NCBI GenBank assembly: GCA_951213105.1
Contig: OX578145.1
Span: forward strand, 6,871,191-6,935,190
DNA from: Amaurobius ferox
Taxonomy: Eukaryota > Arthropoda > Arachnida > Araneae > Amaurobiidae
Length of the DNA: 64,000 nucleotides
Direction: 5' to 3'
Each line of letters starts with the position of its first letter. Positions within the stretch are counted from its first letter, which is position 1. Position numbers and translations under genes: made by a program. Positions 11,542 through 21,975 of this stretch are shown one piece after another. A model generated the notes under the pieces. It did not search any database. It was given only the letters and a program-made list of their open reading frames with translations, and was not told the origin of the DNA.

Positions 11542-11859
11542 TTCCATGTTATCCGAAAATTGTGCAAGATGAAATAAAGAACTATATTTAGTTTAAAAAC
11601 AGTGTAAAAAAAATGCTGAAAACTGTAAAAGTTCCAATATGCATACAAATAATATATACATACATATGCAATTTTATTGAGCAATAAAACTTAAAATACA
11701 TAATACATAGGTAAAAATATGTAGCATAAACAAAAAAAAAAGGAATCTGTTAATCCAAAATTAAGAATAGAAAACTCAAAATTAATAATAGAGATAAAGA
11801 AGTAATATTTAGTTACATAATTATTTGTCGGTACTTTATAATAAGCGCAATTGTTTGCA

Positions 11860-14380
11860 ACGAACTGGACCACAGTCTATCATCACTAGAGATATCCACA
11901 TCCGTCAAGCTCTTTAATGGAGACTTTCGTCCAGTCATACTGTTTTGAACTGCCGAACTACTGTCCGAAAGGCCCTGCGCTGTCAACATTTTTATTAAAA
12001 AATCTGTTATAGACAGTTGAACTTTTGGTTTTTTAAGTTCTTTATACAACTCTTAATACCCAGCCAAACAGATCTTTATATCTCGTTCAAATTTTAGGGC
12101 ATGTTCCATGTTTGGATCAATTATTAAAAAATGATTCACCATACATTTCCCAAATGTTAGACCCTTGCCAATTAAACTAGCAGTTAGTTGACATATTTCG
12201 GTCTTTTCCTCATTATCGCTATTATGATCCTCAGTACTATTACTGTTATCTGTTATTAAATCAATCAGATCATCAGATCATCCACATCTAGAGGTTTATC
12301 TATCATTAATTCGTCAATGTCTTCAATTTATAGGTCCTCAAATCCTTCTCCTCCAATTTTGTGTGCCAAGGCTATAATTTTAGAAGACTCCATCATTGTT
12401 TGGGATACTGAGTTACCACTCTTGACGCATTCTGGTCAAAGTGCTTTCCAGCAAGCATTTATTATTGATGCCTTAAACTTCTCTTTGGCCAATGAAGCAT
12501 ATGTAATGCAATCCATAATCGAATATTTTTTCCATGCATCAACGATTGTGAGGTTGTTGTTCTCTACTGCATCTAAAATATGTTGGAATGCTCGTTGAGT
12601 ATAATGCAGCTTAAAGGTAGCGATTATACCCTGGTCTAATGCTTGAATCAAGGAAGTGGTATTAGGTGGCAAAAAGATTACTTGAACATTTGGATGCTCT
12701 AATACCGGACGACTCTCTCTCTCTGGGTGCATTATCTATGATCAAAAGTACTTTAAAATCAAGACATCGTTGCTCCATATATCTTTTAACTTTAGGAACA
12801 AAGCATTCTTCAAACCATTCCATAAACAGACCTGCTGTCATCCAGGCCTTTTTATTTGCCCTCCAATGAACCGGCAACTGTTGAATGTTTTTTCCTCTCA
12901 AAGCATGTGGTCTTAATGATCGGTTGATTAAAAGAGGCTTTAAAATTTGTCACCAGAAGCGTTGCTACACAATAAAAGTCATCCGATCTTAAGCAATATA
13001 TAATCCACTAGCAATTTTTTCAGATTTTGCTATAAAAGTTCTGGCAGGCATTTTTTTCTAGAATAGACCCGTTTCATCGGCATTGAAAATTTGGTCGGGA
13101 ACATAGCCCCCATTTTCAATTATATTTGATAGTTTTACTGGAAAGCTTTCAGCAGCTTTCATCTGCTGATGCAATTTCTCCTTTAATTTTTAAATTATGA
13201 AATGCATTTCTTTTAAGAAATCCTGTTAACCATCCATCACTAGCCAAAAGTTCTTTTCTCTTATCTTGATGAGTTGTTGATAGCTCCAATATCTGCACTT
13301 GCTTATCAATTCATAGTGCCTTCTGCTTTATAATATTTTCATCTACAGGTATTCTCTTTTGCAATAAATCCTCCATACAAAGCACTACACATTTTTCCAT
13401 TTTTACTAACACTTCATCTTTAATGGATGACAATGTTTTGGAACTAAATTTTGGTGTGCAGATAACAGATTTCCATATGCGTTCTCATTTTTACTTTCCC
13501 TGCAATACATGGTAATGTATAGGGAAAGTATTGGAATCATGCCTAGAATCGCAACTCAAGTTTTTGACGGATCTACACGTTTTGAGACCTCTACTAAAAA
13601 TTATTTTTAGCGTGGCGTCTGTGTGTATGTCTGTCTGTGCAGATTTTGCATCCACTCTAACTAAAAAACTAATGGACCGAATTTCATAAAATTTGGTAGG
13701 TAAGTCACTTGTGGGCGAATCTGGTGCTTATTAGTTTTGGGTACGATTCAGGATAAAAGAACCTGCCTTTTTTTACGAAATGGCCTGCAAAAGCTTGTAT
13801 CCACTCTAGCTGAAAAACTAATGGATCGAATTTCACAAAATTTGGTAGATAAGTCACTTGAGGGTCACCCTGGTGCTGATTAGATTTTGGTACGATTCGG
13901 AAAAAAATAACCTGCCTTTTTTTTGCAAAATGGCCCACAGAAATTGCCAAAATCTAAAATAAAAAACTACATATGCTCAAATATATCCATTAAATGCTTG
14001 TTTAATACATAATTTTTAATGAAGAAAAGAATAAGACCAACCCCACTACACTAGGACTAGCCATTCAAGATATTTTAGTTTTTTCGTATTTTCTCTACGC
14101 CACCTTTGAAAATAAGTCCAGTTATCAAATGAGAATGAAAATTGAATTAAAAGTGAATTAAATTTAATTAAAATAAAGAGAACGTGAATATAAGTCTGCA
14201 GGGAAAGTCATGTGCTGCCCACATAAGATTTTTCTTAATGGTTCTCATAGTGGCTTCGTTTAAGTCAAAATCCTTGCCCACAGATGTTGCACCTTCACCT
14301 CTCACAAGACAGTCCAAGATTTTTAATTTAACTTCTGAAGAAATGGCTTGCCTTTTATAAATCTTTGAAACTTTCGACAT
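11860..14380 (-). pseudogene. Tigger/pogo-family transposase, decayed and interrupted
   Basis: This is a dead cut-and-paste transposase of the Tc1/mariner superfamily (pogo/Tigger branch). In order on the minus strand: a CENP-B-like N-terminal helix-turn-helix at 14380-14235 (RQAISSEVKLKILDCL, EATMRTIKKN); after an insertion, KMEKC...MEDLLQKRIP and ASDGWLTGFLKRNAFHNL of the second, Tc5-type DNA-binding helix-turn-helix (about 13450-13150); DDE-domain pieces LLIIDNAPRE (catalytic Asp, about 12735) and VQVIFLPPNTTSLIQALDQG (about 12680); and a C-terminal tail with VQLSITDFLIKML near 12010. Frameshifts and stops occur throughout, so no protein is made. The coding sequence is split at the codon after KKN by an HP element (13493-14228). 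Confidence 0.85.
13493..14228 (+). mobile_element. HP element copy 1, inserted in the Tigger transposase
   Basis: Begins ACTTTCCCTGCAATACATGG followed by TAATGTATAGGGAAAGT (a 5' palindrome) and ends GGGAAAGTCATGTGCTGCCC, ACATAAGA. Flanking Tigger codons (KKN before, ENAYGNL after) would join directly if it were removed, so the boundaries are known to within the shared T-run (TTTTT on each side). It contains the GTCTGTGTGTATGTCTGTCTG block and GGACCGAATTTC typical of the family, and an internal direct repeat at about 13660-13730 and 13790-13880. Confidence 0.75.
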
Positions 14381-14585
14381 TTTGTTAAATGTTATCTAGG
14401 GTAAAAATTTTATCTAGATAAAAATACCTTTTTTCCTTAAGTTCAGAAATGTTCAAGTACACAATTGATAGCACTATATATGGCTGATAACACAAACAAT
14501 TGATTAAACATTTTGAGCTAATAAACTTAAACAATTTAATGATGCAATATGTTATGTAAATATCATACAAAATAGGTAGGTAAGA

Positions 14586-14641
14586 GTTATCGAATAAGGG
14601 GATCCCCCAGTAATTACTGGAGAATCCCCTTATTCGATAAC
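14586..14641. repeat. 56-bp near-perfect palindrome
   Basis: Two 28-base arms meet at the centre TAATTA with no loop. The left arm starts GTTATCGAATAAGGGGAT, and 26 of 28 positions pair by my reading. It lies about 200 bases upstream of the Tigger start codon and might be related to that element's terminus. Confidence 0.9.
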
Positions 14642-15002
14642 ATTATAGCAGTGCACAGTGCTGCCTAATTTTTGAAGTGTGGTAAAAACGTGAATTTTTT
14701 TATACATTGATACCAAAGACTGCAATTTATACTACACCGCTCATGGTCATGTACATAAGTATAAGACAATGACTTTGAAATCGTGTTAGATCAAATAAAT
14801 TTTTCAAAAAAGGAAGATTTTTTGAACTGTGTAACTTCAAATTCGTGTAAATAAAAGCATGTAAAAAAAGAGTTAGGTGTAATTATTTCGAGGGTGATAT
14901 TAGCTCCTTTCCTCAGGTCAAAAGACAGTATGCACACTTAACAACTGTTAAGAACAAACTGCGAGAAGCTGGCAAAAAAATTCAAACAGAGTTAAAACAC
15001 CC
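14642..15002. other. Intron sequence with a fragment of RE2
   Basis: The segment 14915-14970 (GGTCAAAAGACAGTATGCAC, then TTAACAACTGTTAAGAAC) matches the inner part of RE2 near 8640-8690 and 23700-23750. Nothing else is recognised. Confidence 0.45.
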
Positions 15003-15296
15003 AGGGATGTATCTACAGTGGTCGGCGGTGGTCGGGGTTTCCATCACACACTTAGAATTTCCGACCACCACTCAATTGCTGACCACCACTCATCCAAAAA
15101 AATATACATATTATAATTACATTTAAAAAAAGTTATATTCAATTTTATCAAATGTTTTTCTTTAATATAAAAGTATACAATACTAATAGTGTTTGTGTGT
15201 GCGAATTAACGCGAAGCTCGTTTAGAAATTTTATATTCGCAATTATAATTGTTCTGGAAAATCAACCACCACTCACATTTCTCTAGATACATCCCT
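15003..15296. mobile_element. Small hAT-like MITE
   Basis: Ends AGGGATGTATCTA and TAGATACATCCCT form a 13-bp inverted repeat, continued inside by GTGGTCGG / ACCACCACTC motifs. The flanks read close to AACACC(C) on both sides, consistent with an 8-bp target duplication. There is no coding sequence. Confidence 0.7.
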
Positions 15297-16370
15297 GAAC
15301 ACCCAAAGTGAAAACCTACTAGCGGGTGGTATCAACCATTTAAAAAAACAACTATAAACATATCAACATGGGCTGATAAAGGGTTCTTCTCCCCTGCCCA
15401 CAAGGTATAAGGAACTGCATATTTATCAATAACAAAGTTATCAGAGTTCAAATAAATAAAAACTCCTAGTTAAAACTGAGTAGACTAATTAATTGATACT
15501 TTCTTTTTAGTTGATGAAGTTAGCTCATATAGCTCCTGAAACGTATTTATCCTTTGTTCTCTCTTATTTTCTTTATTTACCTAGTCTCAACCATAGTAGT
15601 TAGATTGATGAAATTAACTTTTGAAACTGTTTATTTCTTTTTATTATTTTCATTTTAATCACTGGCTCATTCCCCTGCAATTTTTTATCTTTCTGCCTTT
15701 ACAAGAGTTTGTCTATTTTTTTTTTTTTATTCCTCCTTATAAACTCACAATTGTTTTTCCAATAATTTAATGGCTCATATTTTTTTCTTACCCATTTTAT
15801 TTTAAATCTTCTCTCAGTGCTTCAAAGCCAAGATTTCAAAGCCAGCTTCCCTTGTCTTCATGGAAGGGGGGGGGGGGTACTGGTGAGAATCCTTTATCTC
15901 GGCCTGTGTTGATATATGTATGATTGGTTTAATAAAGTAATTAACCTGCTTCTTTATTTTAGTGTTTGAATGGATATGTTTATTAAATAAATAGAATAAA
16001 TATCTTCAATTGTGTCACAATAGATAAGTTACTTAAAACATCTAAGTGGAGATATTTCATCTACTTCTGCAGGTTGCAATTTTTTCCAGCACTTAGAATG
16101 GTATATTATCCATCCAATTCTCTTCTAAACCCATGCATACAAATGAGCCAAAGGGTGGAACTCAATAGAGATATTACATTCTCATAATTATTTGGATTGA
16201 GAAACATTGTTATTCAGAGAACCAAGAGAATATTTATTACAAAAGCAAAGCTTATTTAAATAAATAAAATTATTTTAACTGAATTCATGGAATATCTATT
16301 TTAAATATACTTCAAATCAATATATAAATATCAAAAGAAAAAATAAGAAATACATAGTTTAGTAACATAC
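15297..16370. other. AT-rich intron sequence, nothing recognised
   Basis: Contains a T-run near 15720 and a G-run near 15866. No element or exon is recognised. Confidence 0.35.
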
Positions 16371-16412
16371 TTGATCCATAGTACGATGATGAGGATAGCC
16401 TCGAGGAATAGC
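16371..16412 (-). CDS. Candidate annexin N-terminal microexon (42 nt)
   Basis: On the minus strand a strong acceptor (TTTCATTTTTTTCTTTTGTAG) precedes 42 bases reading AIPRGYPHHRTMDQ, followed by the donor GTATGTTACT. It is exactly 14 codons in phase 0, and joins in frame to FSICEGTVKPF of the annexin exon at 6746-6836. Gly-Tyr-Pro-bearing N-terminal tails are known in some annexins (A7/A11-like), which makes the role plausible. It also contains an ATG that could be the start codon (MDQ). The evidence is splice signals, phase and strand only. Confidence 0.55.
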
Positions 16413-16629
16413 CTACAAAAGAAAAAAATGAAATGACAGATTAAATAACAATTTAAGTCAAATTTTCTTAAAGAATAATATAAACATTTTTAATAGCAAG
16501 TTAATACTTCAACAAAGGTAGGAAATGGAGTTACTGCCCAGTTTCATTTCTGATGGAAGAAACTAAAACCTGAAACTATCTGAAACCAATGGATATGTGA
16601 CTGTTTGGGCTCCATTCAGGCTTGAATGA

Positions 16630-16830
16630 AGGACTACGAGTATAGCAGTCCATTGCTATAAGGTTAGAAAAAGCTAGCTTCAGGTCTGGACTTATAATTT
16701 GGTTAGTGATGCTTAGCATGGTTGATCAATGTTGGAAGGCGCAAAGCTGATCTCACCACTCAGGACTGGTGGCTCCCCAGTCAAGTTTGAACCTGGGACC
16801 AAGACTATAGTAACCCTGTGCCATAATAAT
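16630..16830 (-). mobile_element. Possible second tRNA-derived SINE family
   Basis: On the minus strand the segment reads TGGCACAGGGTTAC (A-box-like), then CCCAGGTTCAAACTTGACTG (B-box-like), about 45 bases apart, with a body running to about 16630. No target duplication was read. It could instead be an unrelated sequence with a chance match. Confidence 0.4.
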
Positions 16831-17512
16831 TAGACCAAAAGATATATTGTGGTCTGAGCATATAACTGGAAATGTGCTTCGCAGTAGAAAGTGATACATC
16901 TTGGTGTCAGACGTAACTAGTGTTGGATGTAAGTTTTTTTTTTTTATGTTCGACACCATGTATCAGAAAAGAAATAAATTTTTAAAATTAAATTTGAATA
17001 CACATTTTAAATAGTAAGTGAAATAAATCATAATCTGCAAACAAAAAATCTTGTTAAATACTCCAACCTGTTTTTTACATCATTAACTTCTAGGGAATTC
17101 AGTGTCGGACGTAAATTCATTAAAGTACTTGTTAAAATTGCCTTCATAAAACAAAATACATTTAATTTGAGATTAATACCTATGTATTAAACCCTTTTTA
17201 CACTGTTTTAACACATATATGATGAACTGCTTAAAATATAAAAATACTCAAATTTAATTCCAAAATATGAATTCCTATATAGTGTTAAAAAAAAGTTGTG
17301 AAAGCATGCATGTAATGCTTTCACTCAATGCTTTGTAATTGTTTTGAATTTAACTTTTTCTTACATTTTTTTCTTATTTTATCATATTTAGTTTATAATC
17401 TTTAAAATATTAAAATACCTTTTTTGTGGAAAAAAATAGAACATTTTTGAAAAATTGGTCACCGGTTCCCTATTTTTGCGGAATTGCCCTTTTAAATTAA
17501 ACAGGATGAAAC
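16831..17512. other. AT-rich intron sequence, nothing recognised
   Basis: Contains paired GTCGGACGTAA-like motifs near 16905 and 17100. No element ends are resolved. Confidence 0.3.
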
Positions 17513-17664
17513 CAAAGGTGGATTTAACACGCAGCACACGAACATTTGCCTACTGCACCATGAAGAAATGCCGCACAGACGCAGCCGACGATTTTTCAGT
17601 TTTCAGAAAACAAAAGGAACAGGAACGTTTGTGATAATTTTCAAATTAACATTTATGATGTAGA

Positions 17665-17997
17665 ATGGTAGAATCGTTCATGGATTCATTTCAACTATGG
17701 CGCTTTAAATATGGCAGTTCAGAGTACAAGATATACCTGACTTTTCTTGTGTCAAATCGAATCCTGGATATCTGTCAACAACTGGCAATGGTTCTTTGCA
17801 TATTTCTGACCCTTCCCATGAACAATGCCAGCTGCGAATGTGTCCTCAAGCGAATTAAGAGTTATGTCCACTCGAATATAACAGAATACCATCTGAACTA
17901 TTTGTCTATGCTGTTTGTTGAACATGAAATCATAGCGTCTTTGGATGTCAGTGACGTGATTGCCACTTTTGCACACTCAAGCTCATCGAGGTGCTAA
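17665..17997 (+). pseudogene. hAT transposase C-terminal remnant (dimerisation domain)
   Basis: The 110-residue reading frame contains LTLPMNNASCECVLKRIKSY and then YLSMLFVEHEIIAS. This corresponds to the hAT C-terminal dimerisation region (usually LP...AS.ER.FS..K...R). The usual Glu of the S.ER motif, the third catalytic acidic residue, is replaced here (SCECV). The N-terminal zinc finger and most of the RNase-H-like core are deleted, so it cannot be active. Confidence 0.75.
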
Positions 17998-18236
17998 GTT
18001 TGGACTTAGCTTAAAGCAGGAGTGATTACTTAACTTACATAACATATTTTCCCGTTTTATATCTTATTCATTTAGTTAAGATTTTTCTGCTGGTCACCAC
18101 TGGTGACCAGCTGGACTGGTAAGGACTGGTGACACACCAGTCCTTACTGACGATAAAATAAAACATGTTATGTGTTTGTTTTTGTCATGTAAATGCCTGC
18201 GTACAGGCTGTACGCATATTTAATAAGCATACGTAT

Positions 18237-18316
18237 TAATTTCTTGCATTTATCTCTATCTACGTTGTTCTAGGTTACTAGTAGAACAACGTAGATGGAG
18301 ATCAATGCAAGAAAAA
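18237..18316. repeat. Long hairpin inside the deleted hAT
   Basis: A left arm of about 30 bases including ATCTACGTTGTTCT and a right arm including AGAACAACGTAGAT pair almost fully around a short loop (AGGTTACTAGT). It probably marks the junction of a fold-back or an internal deletion. Confidence 0.85.
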
Positions 18317-18470
18317 CAACATATATGTATTTGGAGTATAGTTCCAAGTATCTCATTTCAATTCTAGAACACTCCAGAACACATCTTTTGAACTCTATTA
18401 TTCAAAATTTTATCAAGGCTCCGCCCAGAACAGGGGCTCCGCACCTTGACCGCTTGACCCTGATATTAGG

Positions 18471-18591
18471 CAGTGGCGTAGCAAGATTTTTTTCGGGGTA
18501 GGGGGTGGAATGATTTAAAAACCCACTTAAAAAAACAAAAACAAACCAGGAGGCCCCGGCCCATCTGTGCCCCCTCCTGCCTATGCCACTG
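18471..18591. mobile_element. 121-bp hAT-like MITE nested in the deleted hAT
   Basis: Ends CAGTGGCGTAGCAAG and CTGCCTATGCCACTG form an inverted repeat. Immediate flanks on both sides read TATTAGG (18464-18470 and 18592-18598), a clean target duplication. Confidence 0.85.
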
Positions 18592-18648
18592 TATTAGGTG
18601 CCACTAAGATTCTTGCCTACTGCGCCATTTCCCTTAAATCCACCTCTG

Positions 18649-19053
18649 GTTGAAATTCTGATTTAGGAATTTAGGCCACATTACAGTATTTTTCCGTCAA
18701 TTATACTACACATTATTGAGAAAATAATAATACATTAAAAAATATGCCTGTTTAGTAAAGAACTCAAACACACATAGAAGTATCATTCAGACCAGCCTAA
18801 ATGTTTTCTAAACTGAGCCCGAGTCCAGCCTGATAGAAGTCTGCATGAACTTAGCCCACAGGCAATGGTATAACTAGTCCTAAGCGAAGTAAGGCGACAC
18901 ATAAGGGCCCAAGGCGAGTTCGGGCATTTGTGATGCCCATTTTTTTCCTCAAAAGTTTTATTGAAAAATCTTATTATTATTAAAACAATTATATATATTA
19001 AGTTATTTATAACTCATTAAACTGACATTTATGATAAATAAGAAAACAATTTA
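18649..19053. other. Intron sequence with a probable transposon end
   Basis: Around 18863 a sequence reading CAATGGTATAACTAGTCC resembles hAT-like termini (CAGTGG.GTAACTAG). No matching far end was located. Confidence 0.3.
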
Positions 19054-19067
19054 ACACAATATATCTA

Positions 19068-19127
19068 CCGGCCACTCAATGAGCTGCTCATGCCTCAGTC
19101 ATGCTAGTCGAGTGGTCTTGGTTTTCG
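19068..19127 (+). mobile_element. Minimal SINE-tail insertion (60 bp)
   Basis: The 3' part, GTCGAGTGGTCTTGGTTTTCG, resembles the SINE tail (GGTCTGGGT.TTC). It lies between ACACAATATATCTA (19054-19067) and the degraded copy ACATAATACATCGA (19128-19141). See also the neighbouring insertions at the same site. Confidence 0.6.
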
Positions 19128-19141
19128 ACATAATACATCGA

Positions 19142-19428
19142 AGGGGTGCGGTAGCCCAGTGGTTAGCGTACGAGAATTGCACTCAGAAGCCTGGGTTTGA
19201 TTCCTTCCACTGTTAAAATTGCCGCCATGTTCACGCGGAGCACGATCACGTTAGCATGTGGGTCCGTAAGTCCTTCAAAGAGGTTGGTGGTAAAGAAAGG
19301 AGGGTACGGTTCCTGTGGATGCCTTCCCCACTGGGTTCAGGTCTAAATTTGGTAGCTCTTCCTGGCAGTCCAAACTGTTACCTTACACCTTTCTGGTAGG
19401 CTGGACAGTCTGGGTCTCAACAACAACA
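19142..19428 (+). mobile_element. tRNA-derived SINE, full-length copy
   Basis: The A box lies in GGTAGCCCAGTGGTTAGCG and the B box in GGGTTTGATTCC, about 35 bases on. The body shares GCACGATCACGTTA, AAGTCCTTC, GAGGTTGGTGGTA, TCCTGTGGATGCC, CACTGGGTTCAGGTC and TGGACAGTCTGGGTC with the 60861 copy. It ends in a short (CAA)n tail. It is flanked by variants of ACACAATATATCTA. Confidence 0.85.
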
Positions 19429-19442
19429 ACACAATATATCTA

Positions 19443-19489
19443 AACTGCTACTGTAAGCCCTCGCGTCAGTCAAGTGGTCTGGGTTTTCG
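19443..19489 (+). mobile_element. Minimal SINE-tail insertion (47 bp)
   Basis: The insert ends AAGTGGTCTGGGTTTTCG and contains GCTACTGTAAGCC, matching the tail type at 40634 and 58504. It is flanked by a perfect 14-bp duplication ACACAATATATCTA (19429-19442 and 19490-19503). Confidence 0.8.
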
Positions 19490-19844
19490 ACACAATATAT
19501 CTATTGCTTGTTAAAAAGGAATTAAAATGTTTCTCAATGTTTGAAAGTAGGGCCCTATTAAGACAAAGTGGGATGCATATGTGTGCATTTAACAGTGGGT
19601 TTACTTTATAATTGCCTTCACTTTTCAGTGAATAGCTCACAAAGTGTAAATTACCTCCCAAGCCTTTAAAATACAGGCTGAAGCAGCGAATAGTTTTCAA
19701 ACTATATTGTAACACATTTAAAACAAATTCATTTAATTACCTATATGGCTGACAAAACAGGTGAGTAAAACTTTTAGAAATTATGAAGCCAAAAAAGAAG
19801 AGAAATTAAAGAAATAACCAAAAATTTAAATTTTTCATACTTAC

Positions 19845-19889
19845 GGAAATGATCTCGGGGGGCACTGGCGTCGAAACCCATGGACGCAA
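19845..19889 (-). CDS. Candidate annexin N-terminal microexon (45 nt)
   Basis: On the minus strand 45 bases read LRPWVSTPVPPEIIS, 15 codons in phase 0, followed by an excellent donor (GTAAGTATG). The acceptor is weaker (TTTCTGTATGTGCAAG). It joins in frame to the 42-nt candidate exon at 16371-16412. A proline-rich tail would suit an annexin N-terminus. The stretch is also more GC-rich than its surroundings. There is no homology evidence. Confidence 0.4.
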
Positions 19890-21680
19890 CTTGCACATAC
19901 AGAAATTTAAAGAAAATTTAATTTTTTTGTTGTTGCTAATCATCTTTAAATGATATTGGAATGTGACTTTTTTTGAAAAAAATATTCAAGTAAAAATAAA
20001 GTGAGTAAACAATCCAAGCTCATAAGCTCAGAAAACAGGTGGGAATTATTTAGACTGAAACAATTACTTACATACACTAACTCCCTTTGACTTCGAACTC
20101 TCTGACTTCGAACCCTAGGGTATTTGACTTCAAAAGGTCGGTGCAGTTGGTAGTCAGGTCAAAAAATAGAGTTGCTAAAAAGTTAGGTCCCACACACTCG
20201 GGGCTAACTGTTCAGGCAATGGCAGCATTGTTTGCTCGACTATGGTTACTATGGGTGTATTATCATATCTAGAATAATCCTGCTTAAAATAAGTTGTAAC
20301 AAATTCGAGGGTATTTTTGATAATTCGAGGGTATTGGTAATAAAAGGGTATTGGCGATAATTCAAGGGTATTGGTGGTAATTACCAAATAAATCTGCTAT
20401 GGGTGCCTTGCATTCAATGCAAAATTCTGTGCAAATAACTTTTATTGTTGAGGAAAATTATTCTATTCAGTTTCAGTAGGTGCAAGATATTTATAGACAC
20501 AAATTTCAAAATACATGTGTTAAATATTTGTATAATATAGGATAAACAAGGGCTTGGCTTGAAAATTTTCATGGGTTAAAACTTTTTTTCTGTTTATTCA
20601 GTGGAAACAGTATCCCACAAGAAAATAATAATACTGATAAACCTTTTCATTTCTATAGTACATGAAAATGTGTAAACGAATTTTGCGCATAAAATATCTA
20701 AAACAGGAGTTATGAAGCTTTTGACATTGGGCAAGAATAAGCAAAAAATGTTTGGTAAAACACCATTCTCTAAACTGGAGATAATTTCGTAAAAAATGCA
20801 CATTTTAAGAACTATAGATTGATACATGGATTGGAGTTTATGCACACGTTATGTAAAATAAATGTTTCATAATGATTATTACTAAAACATCATGAAAATT
20901 GTTATATTAATGTTAATTTAATTATATACAAATATGGGACTTTGGATGTAATCTGTGAGTGGGGGGAGGGGGGGAGACTTCACCTGCCCATGTTTACTGT
21001 AACACTCCAAATATTGAGTACAAGACAGTCTAACGCCTAATACTGGAAAATGAAAATGCAATAGAAACACTTTGTTCTTTCATTAATAACAACAAAAAGA
21101 TGATTGAAATCATCAATAGGTTTTAGAAGCAAAAAGCAGCAACCTTCTGCAGGATAGAGGGACACAGTAGCCGCATCAGCAAAGGCAAGAACGCACCTGA
21201 TCAGTATTTAAACTGACAAATTCTTATATTGCTTTCTATATATTCTTCTATTCTTTGCAGATTTAGATGAGTGCCCTGTGCTAATGACTTTTAGTTCATC
21301 AATAGAGAAATATTTGAAATATCGCTGTCTAATGGCCTCATTTGTCAACAACAACAACATATTCAATGCTGGTGTGGTTGATATCTGTCTATCCTGAATA
21401 AAGGGCTTTACCTTTGAAACCGGTTGTTACTTTTTATGGTATTTATGTCAAAAATCGGGCTGAAGAGAATTCATAAAGTTGGGCTATCAGAGCGTGAGTC
21501 TCTATAGTAATATGAAGTTCAACTTTTTTTTTAATGTCAATTTTCACCAAGTGTATTTATTTTCTTTTATTAAATAGTTTTTATGTATTGCATACAATTT
21601 GTGCTAGGGCTAACTTGCACAGAAGAATGAAATATTTTTTAGAATATTACTCATTGGAATGCAGTAAAAAATCAGAATCT
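19890..21680. other. AT-rich sequence with a short minisatellite
   Basis: Apart from the minisatellite at 20304-20380 and a G-rich patch near 20960, no gene or element is recognised. Region 20080-20130 repeats the motif TGACTTCGAA(C) and may be a transposon end. Confidence 0.35.
20304..20380 (+). repeat. Minisatellite, about four units of 20 bp
   Basis: The motif AATTCGAGGGTATT(GG)TGAT recurs at about 20-base spacing with small changes (AAAAGGGTATTGG, AATTCAAGGGTATTGG). Confidence 0.85.
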
Positions 21681-21685
21681 CATAT

Positions 21686-21975
21686 TTTGGTGGATCTAAG
21701 TATTTTGAGCATCCCTGAATACGACTCAACCATTTTTTCAATAATGTCTTTTTGCAGACACGATATCTTTCTAACATCGAATACAATGTGATACAATTAT
21801 GTCAATCGGGAAACGCCAGAAATCTACTATTTTGGCAGATCTAAGTATTTTGAGCATCCCTGAATATGACTCAACCATTTTTTCAATAATGTCTTTTTGC
21901 AGACACGATATCTTTCTAACATCGAATACAATGTGGTACAATTATGTCAATCGGGAAACGCCAGAAATCTATTGA
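21686..21975 (+). repeat. Tandem duplication, 145-bp unit, two copies
   Basis: The two units (offset 145) share GATCTAAGTATTTTGAGCAT, TGACTCAACCATTTTTTCAA-like and AATCGGGAAACGCCAGAAATC with only a few differences. The text (GCATCCCTGAA.A.GA.TCAACC.TTTT, GTCTTTTTGCAG) is a distant relative of the HP element interior. Confidence 0.9.

Larger units (their letters stand above)
17513..18648 (+). mobile_element. Deleted hAT transposon
   Basis: Left end CAAAGGTGGATTTAA and right end (reverse complement) CAGAGGTGGATTTAA form the terminal inverted repeat. Both ends share GCCTACTGC.CCAT just inside. The flanking 8-mers GATGAAAC and GTTGAAAT agree at 6 of 8 positions, as expected of an old hAT target duplication. 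Only the C-terminal part of a transposase remains (17665-17997). Confidence 0.8.
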
